From Clostridia bacterium (lineage in GTDB: Bacteria > Bacillota > Clostridia > CAKSNL01 > HGM11501), in contig JAUNRD010000049.1 of NCBI GenBank assembly GCA_030535815.1, forward strand, positions 476-8,344: a stretch of 7,869 bases of DNA, written 5' to 3'. Positions within the stretch are counted from its first letter, which is position 1, and each line of letters begins with the position of its first letter. The notes below the pieces were generated by a model, which saw only the letters and a list, made by a program, of their open reading frames with translations, had not been told where the DNA came from and searched no databases. This document shows positions 1 through 6,662 of the stretch, in pieces. The position numbers and the translations under genes are program-made.

Positions 1-172
1 TTTTCTCGGCGTCCTCGATCATCTTAAGTGCGGCTCTGTCTTTAACGCTGCCTGCAGGATTAAAGTATTCAAGCTTTGCAAAAATACTGGCATTATTTTC
101 TTTATTAAAATTATTAAGCTTTAAAAGAGGTGTTCCTCCTATTAATTCAGTAACAGAATTAAATATTTTCAT
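1..172 (-). CDS. cysK: Cysteine synthase, N-terminal part (cut by window edge)
   Basis: This gene encodes the first 57 residues of a PLP-dependent O-acetylserine sulfhydrylase, which makes L-cysteine from O-acetyl-L-serine and sulfide in the cytoplasm. The translation starts MKIFNSVTELIGGTPLLKL, the usual opening of CysK/CBS-family enzymes. It continues to FAKLEYFNPAGSVKDRAA, where the lysine of the SVKDR motif is the one that binds PLP in this family. The ATG at 172-170 is supported by AAGGAGG at 181-187, 8 nt upstream. The rest of the gene lies beyond base 1. CysM or a cystathionine beta-synthase-type paralogue would share this N-terminus, but the short start directly at the GGTPL region fits CysK best. 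It faces away from the other genes and has no visible link to the glycan locus. Confidence 0.93.
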   Translation of the reverse strand, partial: MKIFNSVTELIGGTPLLKLNNFNKENNASIFAKLEYFNPAGSVKDRAALKMIEDAEK

Positions 173-195
173 ATTGTATTCCTCCTTATATTTTT

Positions 196-224
196 ATTTT
201 ATATCCTATAAAAATTTATGTCAA
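196..224 (-). promoter_or_regulatory. cysK promoter
   Basis: On the minus strand there is a perfect -35 TTGACA (224-219), a 17-nt spacer and a -10 TAAAAT (201-196, five of six consensus bases). The cysK ribosome binding site follows at 187-181. The short leader leaves no room for a riboswitch or T-box, so control is more likely at initiation (see the overlapping inverted repeat). Confidence 0.8.
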
Positions 225-232
225 CAGGATAT
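201..232. repeat. Inverted repeat over the cysK promoter, candidate operator
   Basis: ATATCCT at 201-207 and AGGATAT at 226-232 form perfect 7-bp arms, 25 bp centre to centre. One arm touches the -10 and the other lies just upstream of the -35, so a protein bound here would cover the promoter. In Firmicutes, Rrf2-family repressors such as CymR commonly control cysteine genes. Assigning this site to such a protein is inference, and chance is possible in AT-rich DNA. Confidence 0.4.
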
Positions 233-243
233 ACTTTCTTTAA

Positions 244-360
244 ATAAAAATATATACAAGAACTACCATAGTAATTGAGTATAACAACGGACTTATAAAT
301 GTCGGAAAACCGATAGAACACATAAAAGAAAACGACACTATGCGCGGAAACGAAGCATAA
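244..360 (+). pseudogene. Possible 3' remnant of a lost gene
   Basis: An open plus-strand frame runs from after a stop at 241-243 to a TAA at 358-360. It has no ATG until codon 340-342 and no ribosome binding site. Its last 25 codons read like ordinary protein (NGLINVGKPIEHIKENDTM, then RGNEA and stop) and use the GAA, AAA, GGA and AAC codons favoured in the neighbours, unlike the AT-rich spacer before it. A strong terminator begins 11 nt after the stop, as it would behind a real gene. I do not recognise the family. It could be the tail left by a deletion, or chance. Confidence is low because the frame is short. Confidence 0.25.
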
Positions 361-371
361 AAAGTATATGA

Positions 372-407
372 AAAAAGGATTGAATGCGATAGCATTCAAT
401 CCTTTTT
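372..407. terminator. Bidirectional intrinsic terminator overlapping the end of the first AraC gene
   Basis: A perfect 16-bp stem (372-387 with 392-407) closes a GATA tetraloop. The arms begin and end in A and T runs, giving a U-tract on either strand: T403-407 for plus transcripts, and the complement of A371-376 for minus transcripts. The stop codon of the AraC regulator (398-396) and its codons for KKD lie within the distal arm, so the hairpin doubles as coding sequence. Confidence 0.9.
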
Positions 408-1163
408 ATATTTGCCCGGAGTTTTGCCGGTTATTTTCTTAAATTGCCTTATGAAATTATACTGGTTGGAAAAGCCCGAAAGTGCAGATACTTCGCTTAC
501 GGAATACCCCTGGGACAGAAGCATTTGGGCATGCTGTATGCGGGATTTTAATAAATCATCTTTCGGAGAGGTTCCGAAAATACTTTTGTAAAGTGTGAAA
601 AAACGCGAAGGGCTTAAGTGAACCAGGTCCGCCATTTCTTCTATGCTCCAGTCGTGCTTATAGTCCATATGAATGGTGCTTCTTGCATGGATAAACTGCT
701 TTTTGTGAAGATCTGACCTTGTGGAAGGATTAACGGGTGAAGTTTCGCTTCGGGAAAGGGCTATGACAAGCTTTTCGGAAAGCAGTTTTACAGAATTTTC
801 AAAATATGGTGGAAGAGTAAGGCATTCAAGCTCAATTTCTCTTATTATTTCTGTTATTTCGGCACTTTCGGGATAGTACATTTTCCCCGGGATAACTCCA
901 TACTTTTCCATTAAATGAGAAAAATCCGGCGACACGTGAAACCAGTCGTGTAAAAGCTCTGTATCGGGGGAAGAAAATTCCTGCGAGGAGCCCGGAGCAT
1001 AGATTACGCATCCGCCCGGCTTTACATCAAGGTATTCGCCGCTGATGCAGAGTTTTGCAGGTGTCAGAAAGTGCAGAAATATATATTCATCCTTTATTTT
1101 CGGTCTGTAAAGGGAAAAGCCTTTCTTTTCAGGCCACAGGGATTTAACCTGATAAAATTCCAT
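396..1163 (-). CDS. AraC-family transcriptional regulator (cupin sensor + HTH)
   Basis: This is a 255-residue cytoplasmic DNA-binding regulator of the AraC/XylS type. Residues about 25-85 resemble the AraC N-terminal cupin sensor: a beta-rich YIFLHFL stretch, GEYLDVKPGGCVIYAPGSS with the usual 'KPG...PG' turns, then DWFHVSP. Residues about 171-255 form the double helix-turn-helix. The first runs from IEEMADLVHLSPSRFF, and the second ends with the signature SALSGFSNQYNFIRQFKKITGKTPGKYK. The signal is unknown; neighbours suggest a sugar or glycan product. I chose the ATG at 1163 because the product then begins where family members do. An in-frame TTG at 1220 would add 19 residues but has no clear ribosome binding site. 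The site before 1163 is also weak (GCGGGG). No good sigma-A promoter is visible on this strand. It is divergent from the operon at 1302 and probably controls it (inference). Confidence 0.9.
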   Translation of the reverse strand: MEFYQVKSLWPEKKGFSLYRPKIKDEYIFLHFLTPAKLCISGEYLDVKPGGCVIYAPGSSQEFSSPDTELLHDWFHVSPDFSHLMEKYGVIPGKMYYPESAEITEIIREIELECLTLPPYFENSVKLLSEKLVIALSRSETSPVNPSTRSDLHKKQFIHARSTIHMDYKHDWSIEEMADLVHLSPSRFFTLYKSIFGTSPKDDLLKSRIQHAQMLLSQGYSVSEVSALSGFSNQYNFIRQFKKITGKTPGKYKKD

Positions 1164-1186
1164 AAAAAGCCCCGCTTTCAAAATGA

Positions 1187-1288
1187 CAATATTTTTGTAT
1201 TTTACAGTAAAAATGCACAATATTTTAGTTGACTTAAAGATTTATTAAAGGTATTATATAATTAAATAAATGTACTTGTCAATATTTT
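1187..1288 (+). repeat. Three phased copies of CAATATTTT, candidate regulator sites
   Basis: CAATATTTT occurs on the plus strand at 1187-1195, 1218-1226 and 1280-1288. Start-to-start spacing is 31 and 62 bp, close to three and six helical turns. The last two copies share one more base (CAATATTTTA), and copies one and three are preceded by TGA or TGT. Copy two lies just upstream of the -35 of the operon promoter, and copy three abuts the ribosome binding site. Direct repeats on one DNA face suit AraC-type proteins. A chance origin in AT-rich DNA cannot be excluded. Confidence 0.4.
1229..1257 (+). promoter_or_regulatory. Promoter of the secreted-protein operon
   Basis: TTGACT (1229-1234) and TATTAT (1252-1257) are each five of six consensus bases and are separated by 17 nt. 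The start of transcription should fall near 1264, giving a leader of about 38 nt before the ATG at 1302. A strong AAGGAGG site lies at 1289-1295. Such a good core promoter suggests basal activity, with regulation by repression or by modest activation. Confidence 0.75.
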
Positions 1289-1301
1289 AAGGAGGATTTT
1301 T

Positions 1302-4022
1302 ATGAAAAAATTGACTTGCCTGACACTTGCCTTAATTCTGGCACTGTCCCTTGTGACTTCCTTTGCAGCGGACAAAACTTTAAGTGCGGTGTCCTTTTCA
1401 AAAAGCAGCGGAGTTGTTGCATCGGAAAATGCTGTTAAAGGCTTTGCCAAGGAAAAATATATTGCCTTTTCCGATGTGGATTTAACCGGGATAAAGAGCA
1501 TATCCATAAAGGGTGATTCCGTAATTATCGGCGGTGCAAACGGGGAAGCTTTTGCATTAAGAATTGACGATCCCAAAAAGGGTGAGTGCCTTGGGTATGT
1601 TGTGTTTAACGAGGGCAATTTAACAGACGGTGTTTTCTCAACCAACATAAAAGAAACTTCGGGCACACACGACCTTTATATTGTGGGAACCTATGGCGGG
1701 AACAACACAATCGCCGTGAAGGAAATTATTCTGTCGGAAGATACTGTTAAAAATACCTATGTAGCGGTACCTGACTCGGCGATAATTGATAACTACTCCG
1801 ATACCTGGGCGGGAACTGACCATATGGGAAGAAAAATAGCAGACTATGAAGAAGTCGGCGAAGTAAAGGAAGGCCTTCACGAGGTTGGTATGCTTTACTG
1901 GAACTGGACGGTGACGGATATTCATAATGCAAGAATCCCTTCCGAGATAATTGCAGCTCATCCTTCGGAAAAGGAAAATTTTTACAGCGATGTGTGGGAT
2001 ACCAACGGAAACTATTTCTGGGCAAAGCCTCTTTTCGGCTTTTACACAAGCAATGAATACTGGGTATACCGCCGTCACGCGGAAATGCTGGCAAATGCGG
2101 GAGTGGACGCCATTTTCTTTGACTTTTCCAACGGCGGAAGCGCTTTTGTAACTCAGACAAATACCCTCTTTTCCGCATTTTACGATGCAAAAAAGGCAGG
2201 CGTTAACGTGCCCGGTGTAAGCTGTCTTTCCTCCTGGAGCGGAGACTATGAGGCGAGACTTGCTCAGATTAAGTGCCTTTACCTTAACTATTTCAAGGCA
2301 GAAAAATATAACGACCTCTGGTATGAGTGGGAAGGAAAGCCCGTTATGTTCGGCTCAACCAATCCTGATACGCTTTCGAGTTTTGTAACAGGAGAGGACC
2401 CTGAAAACGATGCACTTCTTAAAGAAATTTTTGAATATTTTACCTTCAGGGCAAACGGATCGAGAACCGGTGGGGAATATTCGGATGCAAAAGCATGGAA
2501 CTGGCTTATGCAGTATCCTCAGACTGCCTACGGTAAAATGGCGGACGGCAGAGTTGAAAGTGTATCGGCAGGTACGGGAATAAATCAGTCCTATGTATTT
2601 ATGTTTGAAAAGACAGGCGTATTTTCCGATCCCTACACAAAGGGAAGAAGCTACACCGAGGGATTTGGCGAAGACTACAGACCGGAAGCTATGCATATGG
2701 GATACTTCTTCCGCGAGCAGATGTCAAGAGTCCTGGCACTTAATCCTGCCATGGTTATGATTGACGGCTGGAACGAATGGACAGCGGTAAGAAACTCAGA
2801 ATATTCCGGATTTAAAAATTCATTTGTTGACACCTTTGACGATGAAAACAGCCGTGATTTTGAGCCGTCTGCAGGCGTACTTAAGGACGGCTACTACAAC
2901 ATACTGGTTGACTACATAAGAAAATATAAGGGCGTTCGCCCTGCACCGCTTGCAAGCGGAGAGGTAACAATCAATGTAAGCGGTGATGCAAGTCAGTGGA
3001 ATGCTGTTGCCCCCGAATTTATCAACATCGACGGCGGCTATGAAAGAAATGCAACGGGCCTTACTAACGGCGACACCGGCGAAAAATATGTATTTACATC
3101 AAAGCTTTCAAATGTTATAAGAAGAAGCAAGGTTGCCCGTGATAAAGATTATTTCTACTTTATGGCTGCGTGCGAGGAGAATATAAAGGACAATGATTCC
3201 TTTATGCACCTTTATATTGATGTTGACAGAAACCGGGCAACAGGCTGGGAAGGCTATGACATCTCCGTTAATGTAACGAGCAAGGGTGAAATCGCAACCT
3301 GCAAGGACGGTGCTTGGGTAAAGATAGCGGATGCAACTTCAAATATAAAAGGAAACGTTTACACGGTTTCGATTCCGAGGGGCATATTAGGTGAAACCGA
3401 TAAGGCTGACCTTGAATTCAAGTGGGCTGACTACGCCTTTGAAAACGGCGACATTTTAAGATTTTACGAATTCGGAAGCGTTGCTCCCATGGGACGATTT
3501 AACTATCTTTACACAGAAATTCCGCAAAAGAGCCTTTCGTCAGAAACAAGAAAGAACCTTTCCGACACCTCCGTATTCAAGGCGGGAAGCAACAAAATGT
3601 TTGTAAACGGCGGAAAAACCTATGTTTACGATGCCGATACAAGAGTTTCTGCCTTTATGGAAAACGGAACACTTTATGTTCCTGCAATTGCCTTTGAATA
3701 TATCCTTGGCGACGGCGAAACAAAGATGGAGTATAGGGCGTCAAAGAATATGTTCTTCCTTAAAAATTTCAACCTTAAAAACTTTGAAATTACTGACCAC
3801 ATCTGGTCTTACACCACCATCGGCTCAAACGAAGTAAGAATAAACGGCGAAGCGGCTGCCCTGACAGCACCCGTGATAGTGAAAGACGGACTTTGCTATG
3901 TACCTTTAACCTATGTTTGTGACGTATTCGGCTGGAAGATGTATAATGAAGGAGATATATTCTCTGTATCAAGCCACGAAATAGATGTAAATGCAGTTAA
4001 AACTGCAGCATCTGAATTTTAA
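1302..4022 (+). CDS. Secreted GH99/WbsX-like barrel protein with CBM6-like, CBM9-like and stalk domains
   Basis: The 906-residue product is probably an extracellular glycan-active enzyme. It starts with a signal peptide (MKK, hydrophobic core 5-18, cleavage near FAA 21-23). Residues about 30-146 resemble CBM6: DLTGIKSISI, then GTHDLYIVGTYGG. Residues about 190-545 look like a TIM barrel: GMLYWNW (196-202), GVDAIFFDFSNGG (267-279), and IDGWNEW (487-493) followed by SRDFEPS and a YKGVRP end. WNEW with a later EP recalls the GH99/WbsX-like group, so E492 and E521 are catalytic candidates (inference). Residues about 555-740 resemble CBM9 (YIDVDRNRATGWEGYDISVN). Residues about 768-890 are a degenerate two-repeat stalk domain (NGTLYVP, DGLCYVPL). 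There is no LPXTG, SLH or lipobox. AAGGAGG at 1289-1295 fixes the start. It is first in an operon with the gene 12 bp downstream. The substrate is unknown, and GH71 or an unclassified family is possible. Confidence 0.8.
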   Translation: MKKLTCLTLALILALSLVTSFAADKTLSAVSFSKSSGVVASENAVKGFAKEKYIAFSDVDLTGIKSISIKGDSVIIGGANGEAFALRIDDPKKGECLGYVVFNEGNLTDGVFSTNIKETSGTHDLYIVGTYGGNNTIAVKEIILSEDTVKNTYVAVPDSAIIDNYSDTWAGTDHMGRKIADYEEVGEVKEGLHEVGMLYWNWTVTDIHNARIPSEIIAAHPSEKENFYSDVWDTNGNYFWAKPLFGFYTSNEYWVYRRHAEMLANAGVDAIFFDFSNGGSAFVTQTNTLFSAFYDAKKAGVNVPGVSCLSSWSGDYEARLAQIKCLYLNYFKAEKYNDLWYEWEGKPVMFGSTNPDTLSSFVTGEDPENDALLKEIFEYFTFRANGSRTGGEYSDAKAWNWLMQYPQTAYGKMADGRVESVSAGTGINQSYVFMFEKTGVFSDPYTKGRSYTEGFGEDYRPEAMHMGYFFREQMSRVLALNPAMVMIDGWNEWTAVRNSEYSGFKNSFVDTFDDENSRDFEPSAGVLKDGYYNILVDYIRKYKGVRPAPLASGEVTINVSGDASQWNAVAPEFINIDGGYERNATGLTNGDTGEKYVFTSKLSNVIRRSKVARDKDYFYFMAACEENIKDNDSFMHLYIDVDRNRATGWEGYDISVNVTSKGEIATCKDGAWVKIADATSNIKGNVYTVSIPRGILGETDKADLEFKWADYAFENGDILRFYEFGSVAPMGRFNYLYTEIPQKSLSSETRKNLSDTSVFKAGSNKMFVNGGKTYVYDADTRVSAFMENGTLYVPAIAFEYILGDGETKMEYRASKNMFFLKNFNLKNFEITDHIWSYTTIGSNEVRINGEAAALTAPVIVKDGLCYVPLTYVCDVFGWKMYNEGDIFSVSSHEIDVNAVKTAASEF

Positions 4023-4025
4023 GAG

Positions 4026-4030
4026 GGAGG
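4026..4030 (+). promoter_or_regulatory. Ribosome binding site of the second operon gene
   Basis: GGAGG here lies within a purine run that starts right after the TAA of the upstream gene (4020-4022). It is only 4 nt from the first ATG (4035) but 7 nt from the second, adjacent ATG (4038). Translation may therefore begin at 4038, which would remove one methionine and leave the signal peptide intact. The 12-bp gap leaves no space for a promoter, so the two genes should be translated from one mRNA. Confidence 0.7.
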
Positions 4031-4034
4031 GAAT

Positions 4035-6629
4035 ATGATGAAAAAGATATTTGCATTTTTACTTGCTTTAAGCATCAACGCATCAATGCTTTTCGTTCTT
4101 CCTTCCTATGCGGCAGAAGCCTATACGGATACAACAGGCTGGACGATTACGACAGAAAGCATAATGGGAGCTTTTAACGACATCACAAAGGCGATAGACG
4201 GCGATATTAATACCTACTGGCATTCAAAATATTATGTTGAGGACGGAAAGGTGGTAGGACACGATAACCCACCCTACGAAATCATAATAGAATTTCCCGA
4301 AGCTCTTGAAATTTCGGGCGTAAGATATGTTCCCCGTCAGAAAAATAACGTGGATTCAACCTCCGGTATATGGGAAAAGGTTGAAATTTACGCAAGTGCA
4401 GACGGAAGCGAATACAAGCTTTTAAGGGAAGTGACATACGACCTTGCAAAAAGCCGTGCAACTGCGGACAGAGCCATTGAAAAAGGCAGCTACAAGTCAA
4501 TGAAGTTTAACGTTACTGCGGCAAATAACGGCTATTGCACCGCCGCAGAAATTATAATGCTGAAAGGCGATGTAAAAGACACCGAAGCGGCGGCAGCGGA
4601 AAATACAGAAAAGCCTTCTGCATCCAAAGAGGCAGAAAGCCTCACTTCCGAAGGAAAAGAAGGGGCAACCCAGGGCGATGACGGAAAGTATTTAACAGGT
4701 AAGGAAAGCTGGGATGTTACCGTTTCAAGCTCCAAGGTAAAGACAGATGCATATATCCGCCGCCCCATAGATACCGATATGGAACAGCACTGGCACACAG
4801 ACTACACCAACGAGGGAAGTACTATTACAGGAAAGGTTAACCCTCCTCACTTTGTGGATATAACCTTCCCCGAAGATAGAACCTTCTCCGGCGTTGTATT
4901 TGTAAACCGTGTGACAGGTACAGCGGGTAATCCCCTTAAATATTCTGTATACGGAAGCTCCGACGATTCCGAAACCTGGGTATTTTTAGAGTCGGGAACG
5001 GCAGTAAAGGGAGCAGTGCAGGTAGAAGCACTCCTTAATTCCAACGTAACTGCAAAAAAGGTACGCTTTAAGATAAATGACAGCGTAGACGGTTATGCAT
5101 CCTGTACGGAAATTGAGTTTATGGTGAGTGATGTATCAAAGAAGACCGTAGCATTAAAGGACTATAAAAGCTCCACAGCGGAAAACGAAAGTACGTCTTC
5201 TGATACCAAAAAAGAAGATGCAGGAGCTTCTGCATCCAACAAGGACGATGTCCAGGGTGATGACGGTACCTATCTTACAGGTAAGGGTGCCTGGGAAGTA
5301 AAGCTTTCAGGCTCCAAAGTGAAGGATGAGGCATATATGCGCCGCCCCATCGACGGTGACTATGTAAATTACTGGCACTCAGACTATAAAAACGAAGGCT
5401 CCATAATTGTATCAAGAGACCTTCCGCCTCACCATATAGATATAACCTTCCCCGAAGTAAGGGAGCTTTCAGGCGTTGAGTTTACAACAAGACCTGACGG
5501 AGAGGCGGGTAATCCCACCAAATATGCAATTTACGGATGCATAGATGACTCGGATGACTGGGTTTTGATTGAAGAAGGCACAGCGGACGAGGATAACGGC
5601 AAAAAAATGAAGATGTTTGCCGCAAACATAAAAGCAAAGCGTATAAGATATGAAATTATCGAAGGCGTGGGCGGTTACGGAAGCTGTGCGGAAATCGACT
5701 TCTATAAGTCAAACCCCGCAAAGAAAACCGTAAGTCTTACAGAATACACCGAAATTTACGATGAAATTGCCGTGTACGAAATACCGAAAGAAAATATGAC
5801 GGCAACGGCAAACCCGCCTGAATTCTGGCTTAATCACGATGCGAAAGGCGTGCTTGACGAAACTATGGTAGGCTTCTGGCAAACTGCAACGGGAGCAAAA
5901 GCACCCTTCGTTCTGACAATTGACCTTGGGGGAGAATATAGCATAGACTCCTTTGATGTGGCACCGAGGCAGAGTGAGGACTTTCACGGAAACTGGGATT
6001 TATTCAACGTATGGGTAAGCCAGGACGGCGAAAATTACGGGCTTGCCCTTGAAAACCACAGCTTTGAGCGAAGCACAAAGGTTAAAAACGTAAAGTTTGA
6101 TAATCCCGTAAAAGCACGCTATGTGGAATTTGAAATTGTGGAAGGCTATACAAACAAGGCGTCCTGCGCGGAAGTTACCTTCTATCAGTCATCAGAAGAT
6201 TATAAGGACAGCCAGAAAAGCAATTTTGAAAAATATGTCCTTAAAATAGGATCTCCCGTAATTGAGGTTACAAAGGGAGCTGAGACAAAGGAAGTAACCC
6301 TTGACGTTTCCCCCTTCATTGATGAAGGCTACACTCTTATTCCCCTAAGAGGATTACTTGAGGAAATGGGCGCCAAAATCGAATGGGTTGACAAAAACCA
6401 GTCCATAATCGTTGAAAATTCATTGATGAAGATAGAATTTCAGATATGGAACAACATCGTTTATGTAACGGGCGGCCGCTACGGAAGAGTGAGATACACT
6501 CTAAATCAGGAACCGAGAATTGTCGAAGGAAGAACATTCATTCCTTTAAGATTCTGCTCAGAGCATCTTGGGTATACTGTTTTATGGGATGGCGAAACTC
6601 AGACTATTACAATTACAAACGAACAGTAA
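4035..6629 (+). CDS. Secreted protein with four F5/8 type C domains and a C-terminal stalk domain
   Basis: The 864-residue product is probably an extracellular glycan-binding protein without its own enzyme domain. A signal peptide covers residues 1-27 (cleavage near SYAA). Four discoidin/CBM32-like domains follow at about 30-177, 222-367, 416-560 and 577-720. The first three share the loop 'IDxD....WHS/T.Y', a PP pair before the I.FP strand, and SGV.(Y/F)..R. All four end in a C(A/T)xE(I/V)-type motif. Ser/Glu/Lys-rich linkers join domains one to three. Domain four lacks WHS and has HDAKGVLDETMVGFWQT instead, suggesting different binding. Residues 733-864 are a well-formed stalk domain (copper amine oxidase N-terminal type) with two repeats, GYTLIPLRGLLEEMGAKIEW and GRTFIPLRFCSEHLGYTVLW. 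This domain is not the oxidase catalytic part. The protein shares mRNA and stalk type with the barrel protein, suggesting they act together (inference). Confidence 0.85.
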   Translation: MMKKIFAFLLALSINASMLFVLPSYAAEAYTDTTGWTITTESIMGAFNDITKAIDGDINTYWHSKYYVEDGKVVGHDNPPYEIIIEFPEALEISGVRYVPRQKNNVDSTSGIWEKVEIYASADGSEYKLLREVTYDLAKSRATADRAIEKGSYKSMKFNVTAANNGYCTAAEIIMLKGDVKDTEAAAAENTEKPSASKEAESLTSEGKEGATQGDDGKYLTGKESWDVTVSSSKVKTDAYIRRPIDTDMEQHWHTDYTNEGSTITGKVNPPHFVDITFPEDRTFSGVVFVNRVTGTAGNPLKYSVYGSSDDSETWVFLESGTAVKGAVQVEALLNSNVTAKKVRFKINDSVDGYASCTEIEFMVSDVSKKTVALKDYKSSTAENESTSSDTKKEDAGASASNKDDVQGDDGTYLTGKGAWEVKLSGSKVKDEAYMRRPIDGDYVNYWHSDYKNEGSIIVSRDLPPHHIDITFPEVRELSGVEFTTRPDGEAGNPTKYAIYGCIDDSDDWVLIEEGTADEDNGKKMKMFAANIKAKRIRYEIIEGVGGYGSCAEIDFYKSNPAKKTVSLTEYTEIYDEIAVYEIPKENMTATANPPEFWLNHDAKGVLDETMVGFWQTATGAKAPFVLTIDLGGEYSIDSFDVAPRQSEDFHGNWDLFNVWVSQDGENYGLALENHSFERSTKVKNVKFDNPVKARYVEFEIVEGYTNKASCAEVTFYQSSEDYKDSQKSNFEKYVLKIGSPVIEVTKGAETKEVTLDVSPFIDEGYTLIPLRGLLEEMGAKIEWVDKNQSIIVENSLMKIEFQIWNNIVYVTGGRYGRVRYTLNQEPRIVEGRTFIPLRFCSEHLGYTVLWDGETQTITITNEQ
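4671..5747 (+). repeat. Tandem 582-bp intragenic duplication encoding discoidin domains 2 and 3
   Basis: Residues 213-377 align with 407-571 without a gap at a constant offset of 194 residues, with about 87 of 165 identical by hand count. The unit starts at CAGGGYGATGACGG (4671 and 5253) and includes QGDDG, RRPID, DITFPE and KKTV. A 19-nt identical stretch, GATATAACCTTCCCCGAAG, lies at 4857-4875 and 5439-5457, again 582 bp apart. This indicates an in-frame tandem duplication that has since diverged. Confidence 0.85.
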
Positions 6630-6662
6630 AAAACACAGGCAGGTTAATCCTGCCTGTGTTTT
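6630..6662. terminator. Bidirectional terminator between the operon and the second AraC gene
   Basis: A perfect 14-bp stem (6630-6643 with 6649-6662) closes a 5-nt loop, TTAAT. It starts directly after the TAA of the operon's last gene (6627-6629). For the minus strand it is followed by a run of six U (complement of 6633-6628); the plus strand has only four. The stop codon (6646-6644) and final codons of the convergent AraC gene lie in the loop and distal arm, so the hairpin overlaps its coding end. Confidence 0.9.

Noticed and set aside
173..240. Riboswitch or T-box leader before cysK
   Set aside because: The promoter lies almost against the ribosome binding site, leaving too little leader RNA for such a structure.
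199..399. Minus-strand open frame of 66 residues, rich in Phe and Tyr
   Set aside because: It runs through the terminator and AT-rich spacer, has no ribosome binding site, and its hydrophobic look comes from A-rich DNA read in reverse.
1302..1370. Lipoprotein signal in the barrel protein (Cys at residue 6)
   Set aside because: The cysteine comes before the hydrophobic core and not at its end, so an ordinary signal peptide fits better.
1262..2696. Several open frames of 113-147 residues opposite or within the barrel gene
   Set aside because: They overlap a clearly coding 906-residue gene, lack ribosome binding sites and show no recognisable domains.
6228..6629. Copper amine oxidase enzyme activity
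   Set aside because: Only the small N-terminal stalk-type domain is present; the catalytic domain and its topaquinone tyrosine region are absent.
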